This document shows, one piece after another, positions 32,139-42,855 of a stretch of DNA of 53,008 nucleotides. Source of the stretch: Pinguiococcus pyrenoidosus (Eukaryota > Sar > Pinguiophyceae > Pinguiochrysidales > Pinguiochrysidaceae); NCBI GenBank assembly GCA_019677205.1, contig JAAMXY010001285.1, forward strand, positions 1-53,008, in the 5' to 3' direction. Numbering within the stretch: position 1 is the stretch's first letter; every line of letters begins with the position of its first letter. A model generated the notes under the pieces. That model did not search any database and had not been told where the DNA came from. It saw only the letters and a list, made by a program, of their open reading frames with translations. The position numbers and the translations under genes are program-made.

Positions 32139-32645
32139 AGCCGCAGACAAAAATGTGAAAATATGGGCGACAGAAGGCGACGATTCTGGTCGCTGCAAGC
32201 AGAAAGTAACAGGTCAAGCAACTCCACTCAGCTTTCGAATTCGGACTTGTCTACGTTCGCCGCAGCACGAAGGAAAGCCATCACCAGACAAGCCATCACG
32301 AAGGAAAGCCATCACAAGACAAGCCATCACAAGACAAGCCATCACAAGACAAGCCATCACAAGACAAGCCATCACAAGCAAAGCCATCGGCAAGCCTTGA
32401 CATGAGAGGATCCAAGCCACGCTGACTTCACGTCATCCTGGTAGAATGAAGACGCAGCTGCCGAAGTGCGCCACGGTTTTATGGGTGGGAGAGAGAGAAA
32501 GAGAGACCCGCAGAGGGCAAAGAGCGAAAGATCAGCTGATCGCCGGATGGAGCGTCAGCGGCGGTTACATCTCCAGAATGGTGTCAAGGGGTACCCCACA
32601 GCTCAATTGTGACACTCCGCAGCCCTCTCGCACACCCTGCGCAGC
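32139..32645. other. Intergenic with a minisatellite
   Basis: Between two plus-strand genes. Apart from the 15-bp minisatellite (separate entry) and a purine-rich stretch at 32485-32515 nothing is supported. Two plus frames through the repeat are open only because the unit length is a multiple of three. Confidence 0.5.
32274..32396. repeat. 15-bp minisatellite
   Basis: About eight copies of a 15-bp unit, consensus AAGCCATCACAAGAC, with CGAAGGAAAGCC variants in the first copies. The unit is homogeneous toward the 3' end, suggesting recent expansion. Confidence 0.9.
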
Positions 32646-33867
32646 ATGGCGAGTGTGGTGCGAATCTTCAACGAGGGCCTGACCGAGCGCTTGCGCGCGG
32701 GGCTGAGCGACAGAGACGAGGACGAAGCGGCAGTGTATGAGAATGTTCCAAGTGAGTCCAACTTCTCCTCCTTTCCTTCTCTTCCGCAGAGGGCCGCTTG
32801 AGATGCCCTCCGTGGCCACGGGGACGCGAGGGTGCTGCGTTGGGGAAGAAAGCGTGGCGTTTGGCGATGGACGAGTCGGCATCTTTTGAAAAGGCCTCTG
32901 CAGAGGGCGCTGGGTTCTGACGTCCTCCTGACTGCAGGGCGGACCCGCGGCTCCCAGGACTCCAGCAAGACGGAGCGGAAATATGCCTTGGCACGGGCGA
33001 GGTTCAAGCAGCACCAGGAGGAGTCCGCAGCGGAGATGCGGGAGCTGCTGGAGGAGCGCGCCAGACAGAGAGAGCGGCGCTTCCAGCGCTTGCAGACGGC
33101 TGTTCGGGAAGGCCAGGAGCTGATGGACGAGGTGGACAAGCACATACAGCTCCTGGACATGAGCGAGCTGAGCAAGAAGCGCAAGATGTACGAGAGTTGG
33201 AACAACGACGTGTTTGGGAGGATTGGAAACCACATTGACAACCAGTTGCGAGAGCGCCCGGCTTCGCAGATCACACAGCGGCGGTGCAGACATCTGCAGG
33301 ACTTCTTGGACGAGACCAACTCCAAGGGAATCATCTTCCGAGACATCGTGACGCCGGAAGAGTATGATCCCTTCCAGCCCAATCGAGAGTGCATCAAGGC
33401 GCGGCCTAGCAGACTCAATGACCCGGTCAAGCGCGTCCTGACCAGGAGACAGGAGGAAGAGTGGATGCTGGAAGGACCAAAGGTGAGCCGCCCTGCCTCG
33501 CTTGAGGAGCTCTGCCATCCGCCACTACTCATCCGCTTTCGTTCCTTCCTCCCCCCCCCCTCTTCTCCTGCCCTTGCATTTTCCTTGCCTGCAGACTCCG
33601 CAGCCATTGGGAAGGAAAAGCGATCTGAAGCTGGAGCACTGGGCGTCGGGGAAGATTGAGGCAACGCCGCACGGATTCTTTGCACGGATGATGACCAAGT
33701 CAGCGGGTCCGGGCGACGATCTGCAGGCCTCACACGTCATCTTCGACCACTTCAATTTCCCCACCGGAAGGGAGGCGATCGACAAGGAGTTTCCTCGCGG
33801 CAAGCGAGTGCGAGGCCTGAAAGCCACATGCGAGGAGAGCCCCCTGAAAATGAGGCAGGGGCTCTGA
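32646..33867 (+). CDS. FAM228-like coiled-coil protein, possibly ciliary
   Basis: Exons 32646-32751, 32938-33482 and 33595-33867 give 307 residues. Residues 45-110 are a charged helix (ARFKQHQEESAAEMRELLEE, RARQRERRFQRLQTAV). The middle has a conserved-looking non-repetitive part: KRKMYESWNNDVFGRI, then IVTPEEYDPFQPNRE, then LNDPVKRVLTRRQEEEWML. The C-terminal exon carries WASGKIEATPHGFFARM. The order charged helix, EYDPF, DP-x-K-R-x-L, then E-A-T-P-x-G-x-F recalls the FAM228 family, which is linked to ciliated organisms; this is from memory and unsearched. No enzymatic motif is present. If correct, it suggests a flagellate host. Confidence 0.72.
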
Positions 33868-34155
33868 CGCTTTTACAACGCACCCGCGAGGAAGCATCTC
33901 GAGGCGGTCGCCATTGCAACCAAAGAAGGAAGGACGAAGACGAAGAAGCAGAACAAACGAAAGAACAAAAGGAAGACGAAGAGGCGCAATACGGCGCGCT
34001 ACCTCCGCAATTCAGAAAATAATCCATAGTCGGTTCCCAGTTCTGCTTGTGTCTATCTCCCTTGCATCAACGCATGTACCACCTGGAGGTGACGTCGGCA
34101 ATGAGGCTGAAGTCAGTCGGATCCTCCCGGCGTGGGATCGTGGCAGTGAATGGTC

Positions 34156-35294
34156 TCACCTGTTCTTCACTCGGTAGAAGCTGATTATCCAGTAGAAGAA
34201 GAGGCTAAAGAAGAGGACGCAGGTGAAGCCCACTTGCGTCCTGGTGTTGGGGTTCTGGATCATGCTTGTAAAGCGGACGAGCGCGATGACGACGATGCTG
34301 CACGCGATGTTCAGGAACCCGACGATGAAGCCCTCCACCACGAACTGCTGGCCATTGCTGGGGTGGAAGAGGACCACCTCTCGCCTCGCTGGGTTGACGT
34401 GGTACATCTGCGGGCTCCGGATGATGTCATAGACGAAGCCACTGATGCTGCAGACGTAAGCCGCCGCGCACACCAGCATCCAGATGGGCTTCGCTCGCAC
34501 GTGCCGCATGATCACCGGTAGGTTGTTGATCAAGGACGGCGCAGCCGCGACCAGCACGACGCTGAAGAGGACGAGGACGACGTAGACCCAGAACACGGAT
34601 CTCAGGATGTCGAACTTGGCTTTGCTATGGGCTTCGACGAAGGCCTTGAGACTCTCAATGTCCAGAGCGCCGCTGAACACTTCGTACTCGCCGATCTCCG
34701 GCTGGGTCTCCACGCCGAGAATGGCCTCCTTTGGCGTGAGGTAGATGAGCACCGGAACGCTCTTGAAGCCGAACTTGCTGAAGATGGTGGGCGCGGACGC
34801 GAAGTCCACCGTCACGAAGAACATGGGCAGTGCTCCCAGACTGTCGCCTTTGAGTTCTCTCTCCGCACTGGCATAACTCTTGGCCAACAACGAAAAGTCC
34901 GCCTCAAAGTCTGGACAGTGCTTCGCAGGAACATGAACGTAAGCGAAGATCAACATGTTGTACACCGGTGTTGCAGAGGCGCTGTGGCGCTCGATACCTT
35001 GCAGCCGTATTTCTTCTCCGAAGCGGTAAACACCACAAACACGCCAAAGTCGCGCGTCTTGGGACTCAGCAGCTGCAGCGCAGAGCAGCGTGCGAGAGGT
35101 TAGGGATCCGCCAGAGGCTTGATATCCCTGGAGGAAAGAACAGAACGCACCAGAGAGTAGAAAGAGTCCTGTGTGAGCCTAATGGCGCTTTGACGGCTGC
35201 TTAAACTCCGGAGCGTTGCCAGAGACTTGTCATCCTTGGCGGCCAAACCGCAGCCCAAGAGGCCCACAAGCGCGAGCGCGACAAGCTTTGTCAT
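34156..35294 (-). CDS. Oligosaccharyltransferase OST3/OST6 (MagT1/TUSC3) subunit
   Basis: Exons 35294-35151, 35072-34998 and 34920-34156 give 327 residues. A signal peptide (MTKLVALALVGLLGCGLAA) is followed by SAIRLTQDSFYSL, a match to the family's IRLd-xx-F. The lumenal thioredoxin-like domain continues DFGVFVVFTASEKKYGCK and, directly across the second intron, HCPDFEADFSLLAKSY; splicing creates the redox motif CKHC, as in OST3/6 (CxxC). Four membrane helices follow (SVFWVYVVLVLFSVVLVAAA, IWMLVCAAAYVCSISGFVYD, FIVGFLNIACSIVVIAL, GFTCVLFFSLFFYWIISFY) with the family's HP-S-x-G-Q-Q-F motif. It acts in the ER oligosaccharyltransferase complex, forming mixed disulfides with substrates to help N-glycosylation; a magnesium-transport role has been proposed for animal homologues. 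Confidence 0.93.
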
Positions 35295-35803
35295 TGCGAG
35301 AGACGTTTCGGGCCCTCTGAGCCACTCGTCTTCTGGCTTAAGCGCCGGTCTTTGTGGCGTTCACGACGCCAAACTTTGGGATCCGCACGAATCAGCTGAT
35401 TGGATCCGAGATTGGATTTTTCAAACATTCTATTTTTATTGATATTTTAATTCCAAATAATATGCTATCTAATTAAAGTCCTTTGTATTATATTTTCATG
35501 TATGCCGATCAAAGGGCTATGATATATCCCCGAATCTCCTGCTTTGTTTTTCAAAATAGTCCGGGTGGTTCAAAATCGCGGGAAGCTTCTCGTGGCCGCG
35601 AAGAGAGACCTCTCAACTGTCTTGTAATCTTAAATGCGCACATTTCCTCTCTCTCCTCTCCACTCTCCGCTCTCCACTTTCTGCATCGGTTGTGAAATCA
35701 CTTAGGCTTCCCATCTCCTGTATCTGGCGGCTGCGGAGTCCCTTGCAGAAGTTGTGTCAGGTGAAGTCAGCTCCGAGCTCCAGAGTGGCACTACTGCGAT
35801 CAC
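35295..35803. promoter_or_regulatory. Divergent promoter, OST3/6 / Rrp6-like gene
   Basis: 35409-35512 is strongly AT-rich. An ATTGG at 35399-35403 (context CTGATTGGAT) lies about 105 bp upstream of the OST3/6 start. A CT-rich stretch at 35645-35680 precedes the plus-strand gene. No gene supported. Confidence 0.55.
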
Positions 35804-38800
35804 ATGGCGGCGCGAACCCCTGCGAAAGTCGGGAAATTCGTGGTGTTTTCGCCCCAAAATGTACGTTCTTACGCTCTCTCTCGTCCTTTTTCTTTTGGAC
35901 TTTCCTGTGTGATTCGCTGCTGACCTTCTCTGCTCCCAACAGCTTCCAGTCGACGGAGAACAAGTGGCCGCTTGTAGACCTCCAGCGACAAATCCGGCCA
36001 AGTCCAAGAAAAAGAAGAAGCCGAAAGGGCCTCGCTTTCCCGTAGTCTTGGCCCCAGTAGCAGCAGAAGCGAGTCCAAGTACTGGAAAAGAACCAGAGGA
36101 GCCCACGGAGTCGGAAGAGGCCCCAAAGGCTGTGGTTGACGGAGATGGACCGCCGGACGAGACAGAATCGACGTTTGAATCTGTTGACGCCGAGGAAGCA
36201 GCGGCAGCAAAGGCCGAGGGAGCGCCCAGCGCAAGCGGCGATAAAGATGAGGAGGAGCGGAAGGAGCAAAAAGTGCGGGAAGAGCAAGAGAGGCTCTTTG
36301 ACGAAGCGGTGCTGCGAGTCTTCACCGCGTGGAGAGAGAAGCAGGCTTGGATCCCGTCGGCCGCCGAGCTGGAGCACCCGGACTTGGCGTGGTTGCGCAC
36401 GCTCAAGTACAGCCCCTCCGTGGACTTCTTTCACCTGCCCACAGTGCCCCGTGACCGCATCGAGAAGGTGATTGAGCTGGCGCGCTCGCTCGAGCTCAAG
36501 CATCACTTCAAGGGCCGCAACGAGACGAGACACGTGGTCATCAAGCGCCATCGACGGAACGTGAGTGCAGCCAATCGTGCGCGCGACCTGCGGGACGTCT
36601 TCTACTTTTGCATCCTCAAGCTTCTGGAACGCTGGCGAGATGGGCTGAGCATCGATGTTGCCGCGGTCGTCGAAGAAGTGCGGGTCATGCAGGAACAGGA
36701 GAGCAGTGGACAAGCTCTCCTGGACGCACCGATGCTGCCTCCGGAGATCACCGAGGCGCTTTTCCAGGAGGGAGAAGACAGCGTCAACTTCCCGACTGGC
36801 CTCACTCCCTTCCAGCGGCGCCAGGTGCATAGTGCAGCACTGGAACTGGACCTCTTTCACGCTTCCCGGGGCATTGGAAGCGAGCGGCACGTGATCGTGA
36901 GCCGCGAGATCATCCCCATGGAGACCACCAATGGCGTCAACGGAGAGGACTTGCCGAGCCATTCGCCCGTTCCAAGCCTCTCCCACCGTTTGACAAAGTG
37001 GTACAATGCTCACGCCGTCAAGCCGACGCTGAAGCCGATGTACTCCCTGCCCGAAGAGAGGCTGGCCGCGCTGCGAAACTTGCAGTCCCTCGTCCTGGAG
37101 GCGCCGCAGAACTTCATCCCTTCCTCGGAGAAGGAGCTCACGGACCTGTCGTACTTGCCGGCCATCTCCTTGAGCAAGGCTCCGGAAGCTCAGGGAGTTC
37201 AGCTGGTGCAGGACAGGGCTGCGTTCGATGCGATGATGGCAGTCCTCAGGACCCAGACGATCGTGGCGTTCGACGTCGAGGCACACAGCTACAGGACGTA
37301 CCATGGGGTGACCTGCCTGCTGCAACTGGCGACGGTGGATGGGAAGATGTACATCGTTGATGTGCTGGTGTCGGAGGTCTGGGAAGCCATGCCGGAGATG
37401 CAGGACATCTTCGCCGAGCCGGGCATCCTGAAGATTGCCCACTCCGTAGCGGGATGCGACGTCCCCAGTCTGTATCGGGATTTCGGGCTCTACATCCTGA
37501 ATCTCTTCGACACCTACGAGGCGGCAAAGGCCTTGGCGCTGAGCGATGTGGGCCTCGCCGGCCTCGTGCGGGAGTTCCGCGGCGACAGCATCGACCTTCT
37601 GGAGCACGGGAAGAAGGAGTTCCAAGGCTTCGACTGGAGAACTCGACCGATCGGAGCCGACATGCTGCTCTACGCCTCTCAAGATGTCTATTATCTCATT
37701 CCACTCTACAAGTTGCTACGACAGCGCTTGCTCGGATACAGCCCGACCGTGGCACCAGGCCGCGTAGATGGAAGTCCGGCGAGCGTTCTTGCGGTCCCAG
37801 CCGGGGAGGGCGAGGACGGCCTTGACGGGCAGGACGTCGAATGGGGAACAAACTGGGCGGAGGAAGGCTTCGAAGCAGATGCGTTCACGCATCAGCGACG
37901 GGGAGCCTCTTCGTCGAAGAAGCGCAGCTCTGAGAAGGGCGCCGAGGTGGAGGCCGCCTTCGACCTGGACTTCGAAGTCGTTGACGATGACGACGACGAC
38001 GAAGATGACGAGTTGTGGGACGGGTGGGGAGAAGAGAGCGGCGGTACAAGCGAGGCGGCCAACGGCGAGCAGACGTCGCTGGCAGCCGACAAGCAGCATG
38101 TGCCGCTTCCGGAAGGCCCGTTGCCTGATACCTTCGCTGAGACGGAGACCAACGAGGGAACGGATGCTTTCTCGCCTCCCAAGCATGTCCTTCCTCCCCG
38201 CCGGACCGTCGATGAGCGGGCCGAATCCTTCAGCGGTCACTTGAGCCAGCCACACGGCGCTGGGGGCCACGGTGCCGAGTCCAGCAACGACGCTACGGCG
38301 CCGAGGCCCAGCGACGGTACGCAGCAGATGGGTGTGCTTCCGGAGGACCCGCTGCAGCCTCCCTCGGCGGATCGAGCTCGCAGCGTCACGCTGGAAGAGG
38401 CCCCACAGGAAGGCCTCGACACGCTTGTGATGGTGCTGCAGAAGAGCCAGCGGCAGTGCGCCAAGCTCTGGCGCCCACGTCGCGTTACCCTGGAGTCTTT
38501 CAAGCGCGTCAAGGAGTACGCGGAGGTGGCGAAGGAGTGGGAGCGGCGCAACGACCGCGTCCGCCAGTGTGTGTTCAAGGAGCTCTTCCTGTGGCGAGAT
38601 CGCGTCGCTCGGGAAGAAGATGAGAGTCCTGAGTACATCATTGACAATCGAAGCCTGGTCACCGCGGCCAAGCTGCTGCCCCGCACCATTCTGGACGCGC
38701 TCAAGATAAGCTGTCCGTTGAGCCCTTTCTTCGCGTCGGCTCCGAAGCTCAACGAGGACGGGCAGGAGGTGGATGACGCGCTGAGCGATCCGCGGAGCCC

Positions 38801-39182
38801 ACCGGGCGCACCCTTGGCGCATGTTGACCGTCTGGAGGAGATGCTGGAAGTGATCCTCCACGCGCTTAAGAGCTGTGAAGACGGAGGAGGAGATGCCGGG
38901 GCGGCGCCTGACCAGCAAGGCGAGATGGGGGACCTTCGTGGTGCAGGAGACCTGCAGCCCGCGGCAGAGGGAGCTATCGAGACGAAAACGACGGAGCCCT
39001 TTAGCCGAGGCCCGGGTGCTCTTCCTCTGGGGACGCCGCTTCAGCAGCAGACTCCGAAGGGGGGCGAGGACGAAGAGCGTGGCCATGAGAAGGCGATGGA
39101 GATTGCTGTGGGTGTGGCGGTCTTTTCAGCAGTAGTCGCCACGGCATGGTACGCGTTTCAACGCTTCCGACGACGCCGATAG
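35804..39182 (+). CDS. Rrp6/EXOSC10-like 3'-5' exonuclease with R3H and C-terminal membrane anchor
   Basis: Exons 35804-35860 and 35943-39182 give 1098 residues. After a Lys-rich and acidic N-terminus there is an R3H nucleic-acid-binding domain at about 301-342 (TPFQRRQVHSAALELDLFH, GIGSERHVIVS) and a diverged copy at 183-225. The DEDDy exonuclease has motif I TIVAFDVEAHSYRTYHGVTC (about 461), motif II KIAHSVAGCDVPSLYRDFGL and motif III LLYASQDVYYLIPLY with the Tyr-x3-Asp pair, so all four acidic residues look present. An acidic linker (DDDDDEDDEL) precedes an HRDC domain near 850-960 (ESFKRVKEYAEVAKEWERRN, VFKELFLWRDRVAREEDESP). The order exonuclease-HRDC is that of Rrp6, the exosome nuclease. 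Unusually, the last 30 residues are one hydrophobic helix (VGVAVFSAVVATAWYAF) plus FRRRR, a tail anchor. Start ATG is the only one in the spliced frame. Confidence 0.87.
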
Positions 39183-39595
39183 CCAGCACTTTGCAGTTTG
39201 CTGAGCGTGCTCGCAGGCTTTGACTAGAAGAACGCCACCCGATGCTCTTGGGACCGAGCACGCATCGCGAGGTTTCAATAGATTCTCTAGCTTTTTTGGT
39301 CTTTTATGTCTCCCTCTCTTTCTCTCTCTCTCTCTCCCTCCCTCTCTCTCTCTCTCCCTCCCTCTCTCTCCCTTTCGCATGCTTGCTTTGATCCTCTCAT
39401 TTTCATTCTCTTCCTCTCACAACGTCGCAGCCTTGGACGCCGTGGCGCCACGGCTTCGCTCCGCCTGTTCTCGAAGCCGTATGAAGCCATAGTCCTTCGC
39501 AATTTGGACGTCCTCCGGGTGGACCAAGCCTCTGCGAGAGGGAGCCGATTGGTCATGTATGGGGGGGAGGCCCGATACTTCTCAGCAACCATAGC
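39183..39595. repeat. Intergenic with a (CT)n tract
   Basis: Short gap between convergent genes. 39308-39373 is an almost pure CT repeat with CCT interruptions. Nothing else is supported. Confidence 0.75.
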
Positions 39596-40409
39596 TTACC
39601 GCGGAACGACACCTTTGATGCCCGGAGTCCATGTGCCACGAGCGTATCCATGCTGCGTGGGACGCTGTGACCATGCTCGCCAAGCCGGCTCCGCCTGCCT
39701 GGCCTGCTTCGACGGTTTCTGAGCCTCAAAGCTCTCCGCCAGAAGCTGGGCTGGACGAGGCATACCTTCCAAAGTGCAAGCTCCGCCCGCTGAAGCTGAA
39801 TGGCACGCACGAGGGTCTTGATCGTCTTGAGGCCTTTCTGTAGAATCTGTTGTCCCAAGAGCTTCTCCCTCCGGCTCTCCGCGCGATCCTCAGCTACCCT
39901 CGATTGCAACGCGGTGCACCTAGGAGCGCCGCCCGCTGAGCTCCTCTCTTTGCCGTTCTCTCCAGAGACGTGGAGGTCCATGGCGCTGGAGCACAGTACC
40001 GATCCCGGAGCAGATTGATCTGCAGCTTCAAGTCCATCACGTCGGCGAAGCCGGCTTCGTGCCAGGGCGCGGGCCTGGGCAAGCACACGCTGTCTTGTTC
40101 CGCACGTCCCGCAGGCTCGGTGCAGCCGCTTTGTGTCGGCAGTGGGCCAAAGAGGACAGTACTATCGCTTTCGTACGTGCTCTCAGGAAGGGCTCCGCCG
40201 ATGTCGAGCTGAGTTAACGCCGTCGAGCTGGCGGACAGCGACGGCGGCATCGATGCCGCCTTTGTGGGATCCATCCGAAGCTTGAGCGCGTTGAGCATCT
40301 CGTCCATGCTCTCTAGCACCCTGTCCACTTCAGAGCCAAAGTCCACAGCGGCCGCAGAAGCAGTGTAAAGCGCTGCGGTGGTATCTGCATCTTCGTGCAG
40401 TTCACTCAT
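39596..40409 (-). CDS. Small coiled-coil protein of unknown function
   Basis: A model of three exons (40409-40000, 39898-39766, 39718-39596) closes to 221 residues. The N-terminal part is acidic (SELHEDADTTAALYTASAAA, DFGSEVDRVLESMDEMLNAL) and Ser/Pro-rich. Splicing of the first intron fuses DLKLQINLLRDR to VAEDRAESRREKLLGQQILQ, making a continuous helix that runs through KGLKTIKTLVRAIQLQRAEL, likely a coiled coil. The C-terminal exon is short and basic. The second intron (47 nt) is an inference; without it the frame runs on in a different, basic sequence. I do not recognise a family. Confidence 0.5.
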
Positions 40410-40777
40410 CGATCCCACCAAAGCTTCGGAACTCGACTCCTGAGCAGCGCCTGCAGCGCACAACCAAAAAGTTGGGCTCGAAGCTTTCGGCAACGCTGCA
40501 GCATAGCAGTGCTAGAGAACCTCACCTGCGGTGCTGATAATGCGGCTGTTTTCCATGTGAATCTGCGGGAAATCGGCCGAGAAACGGCTGTCGGGAGCGA
40601 ATCTGCGCCACAAGTCGCTTGGAACCGCAGCAGGATTGCTACAACTTGAAGCGCATCTCTTCTCTACAGCCAAGTCACTGTCTGGCGTCGCTTTGGAGGT
40701 CCTTGCGAAGTGTTTAGCATAGCAGAATTGCGAGACGCGGCGCAGAGGCCGGCTGCTCCTCCAGCGCCCCTGCGCAC
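40410..40777. other. Intergenic upstream of coiled-coil gene and tRNA
   Basis: No gene is supported. Overlapping short frames on both strands have no motifs. An extra 5' exon for the coiled-coil gene may lie near 40450-40505 (an ATG at 40503). Confidence 0.3.
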
Positions 40778-40785
40778 TATAAATA
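40778..40785 (+). promoter_or_regulatory. TATA-like element upstream of the tRNA gene
   Basis: TATAAATA ends 31 bp before the first base of the tRNA, the distance expected for a TFIIIB-binding TATA element as in plant and yeast tRNA genes. Confidence 0.55.
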
Positions 40786-40816
40786 AGCAAGAAATTCGGC
40801 GAAGGATAGGCTATTC

Positions 40817-40920
40817 ACGCCCGTAGCTCAGTTGGTTAGAGCGGTGGTCTTATGTTGGTTTTGGACTGCAGGTTCAGAACAGTCAGCCACAGGTCCGGGG
40901 TTCGAAACCCCGCGGGCGTA
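40817..40920 (+). tRNA. tRNA-Ile(UAU) with a 30-nt intron
   Basis: The cloverleaf folds by eye. The acceptor stem ACGCCCG pairs with CGGGCGT. The D stem is GCTC/GAGC with loop AGTTGGTTA (A box). The anticodon stem GTGGT pairs with GCCAC (one T-G wobble). The T arm is CGGGG-TTCGAAA-CCCCG (B box). The discriminator is A at 40920. The anticodon TAT is at 40851-40853, preceded by CT and followed by G. An intron of 30 nt (40855-40884) sits one base 3' of the anticodon, the canonical position. It reads the Ile codon AUA. Introns are usual in eukaryotic tRNA-Ile(UAU) genes. Confidence 0.9.
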
Positions 40921-40922
40921 CC

Positions 40923-40928
40923 TTTTTT
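40923..40928 (+). terminator. RNA polymerase III terminator
   Basis: A run of six T residues begins two bases after the tRNA end. Confidence 0.8.
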
Positions 40929-41047
40929 CCTCCCTTCCTTTTCCGTCTTGTTCTGAGCGTTCCCCGGCTCCGCGCCCCGCTCGCGCCCGCATGTCACAAT
41001 CGTGGCGGCGCTTCTCTCAAGTTGGGCAAAACGGCGGAAAACGCGCC

Positions 41048-42438
41048 ATGCTGCGCCTCCTCAGCGTCCTTTTCCTGCTGAGTCGCGCGCCCCCTGGGCC
41101 GCGGCTGCCTACGCGCCTGTACAGCCAGAGCTACTACGACGTGCTGGGGGTAACGGGCGAGGCCACGGCGGCGGAGATCAAGCGGGCCTATAGAAGAGCC
41201 GCGCTAGCCAACCACCCGGACGTGAACAAAGCCGCAGATGCGAAGGAGAAGTTCATGGAGCTCAACCAGGCTTATGAGGTGCTGAGCGACGCGGACAAGA
41301 GGCGCCAGTACGACCTCAAACGTCGCGTTCAGAGCGCATCGAGCAGAAGGTGCGCCGCACAAAGAGCCCAAAGAGGCCCAAAACGCCGCACGATCGCCTG
41401 ATGCGATGATGTTTCCGATGCGCAAGCTCTAGCAGAGCTTACCAGAGGCAGAGCAGCCGACGAACGACGTACACTTACGAACCGCGGCGGCCGCTGGAAG
41501 AGGAGACCGTGGATGACAGCTTCGGAGCCATCTTCAGCGACCTGTTCAGCACGGCCAGTGGCGGCAGGTCGGTGATCTCCACGTTCCTCACGGACCTGGT
41601 GGACTACCTGGAGACCGGCGTGGGCGAGGGCAGCAGCGCGGAGTTCGACTCCTTCCTCAAGACCGGCAGCGACGCCGAAGTTCGGCAGGAGGCGGAGACG
41701 GTACGCAACGGACAAGAGGCAGCCGGGCTTCTTGTTCTCGCTGGCTGGCGATTGACGCGACTTCACATGCCGAAGGCAAAGCTACTGGTTCAGCACCTTG
41801 AGACGAAGCTCCGAGGCGTCAGGGAAGAGGAGCGGAGGACGGCATCGGAGCTGCAGAGGCACAGGGAGAAGAAGAACCGCGCGGTAAGAAGGCGACGGAG
41901 CGAAACGAGCATGCCCGAGAAAGCAAAGAGCGTTTGCGGAAGTACTGCCTTTGGAGCAAGGGAAGGCAGCGGAGGAAAAGGGATTCGCAGCAGCTGACTG
42001 GCATTGGTCCTGGTCTGCTAGGGATATCGCATGCTGATTGAAGATCTCGAGAAAGAGGCGGATCTCCAGGAGAAGCTGCAGGGCCTCAAGGGGCGAGCGG
42101 AGATCATGAACAAGCATTTCAAGGAAGCGAAGCGCCGCGCCGACCTCGCACAGGTGGGCGGCCTTTGCGCTAGTTCAGATGGCACCAAAGCTGCCAAAAG
42201 CTTAGCTNNNNNNNNNNNNNNNNNNNNNNNNNNNNNNNNNNNNNNNNNNNNNNNNNNNNNNNNNNNNNNNNNCAGCGGTCGAATCGACAATTCTGGAAGC
42301 CGTTCGTCGTCCTCGTCAAGCACGAGCGGCCGATCCTCGTCCTACCGGAGCTCCTCCAATCCGAGGGGACAGCAGGGGAGGCGAAGCGTGGATGACGAGC
42401 TGAACAGGCTGAAACGAGACATGGGACTGGACTCCTAG
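41048..42438 (+). CDS. DnaJ-type J-domain protein, probably organelle-targeted (contains assembly gap)
   Basis: Exons 41048-41349, 41457-41700, 41794-41883, 42022-42153, then sequence interrupted by Ns, and a final exon ending at 42438. The N-terminus ([20 protein letters not shown]) is a hydrophobic then Arg/Pro-rich presequence. It is followed immediately by a complete J domain: [20 protein letters not shown], the HPD in [16 protein letters not shown], and [19 protein letters not shown]. There are no Gly/Phe or zinc-finger regions, so it is a class III (type C) J protein. The middle is [20 protein letters not shown] and onward, then a coiled coil ([20 protein letters not shown]). The end is Ser-rich and closes [14 protein letters not shown]. 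It should stimulate an Hsp70 in plastid or mitochondrion. Full length cannot be given because of the gap. Confidence 0.85.
42208..42272. other. Assembly gap (65 Ns)
   Basis: A run of undetermined bases inside the J-protein gene, most likely spanning an intron or its 3' splice site; true length unknown. Confidence 1.
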
Positions 42439-42855
42439 CTCTTTCGTGCCTGCTGACCTTGACGAACATCAGCGGTATCAGCACTTCTGTTTGGCGGCTT
42501 CAGCTCAACATGTCCAGGGCGCCAAGTGCTCAGTTTGCTCGCTTGCTCCCTCGCTCCCTTGCGCAGTTTGCTCCCTTGCCCTCTGGCTCCCTGCCCTGCC
42601 TGGCGACGCTGGCGACGCTGGCGACGCTGGCTGTAAGCACCACAACCTTCATTCTGTGCGACTGGATTTCCCACGCTGAACTGGATAACATCTGCTACAG
42701 TGGTCTCTGTTCACTCTCTTCTCAAAAGGACATTGAAGCGCGGGCCTTGGCACGCTTGCCTCAGCACGCTTGCCTCAACACGCCTGCGACGCTTCTGCGT
42801 CCAGGTCCGTACTTTAACAACATTCCACGCGGCCGTTTCACGTCTTCCTTCCGCG
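42439..42855. other. Intergenic between convergent genes, with short repeats
   Basis: Contains TGGCGACGC in about three and a half copies (42601-42631) and CTTGC/CTCGC-rich repeats at 42536-42590. No gene supported. Confidence 0.5.

Noticed and set aside
32163-32405. Small repeat proteins encoded by the 15-bp minisatellite
   Set aside because: The repeat unit is divisible by three so several frames stay open; no support for translation.
35757-37682. 641-codon minus-strand frame, and 37716-39086
   Set aside because: Shadows of the Rrp6-like gene, whose plus frame has catalytic motifs in order.
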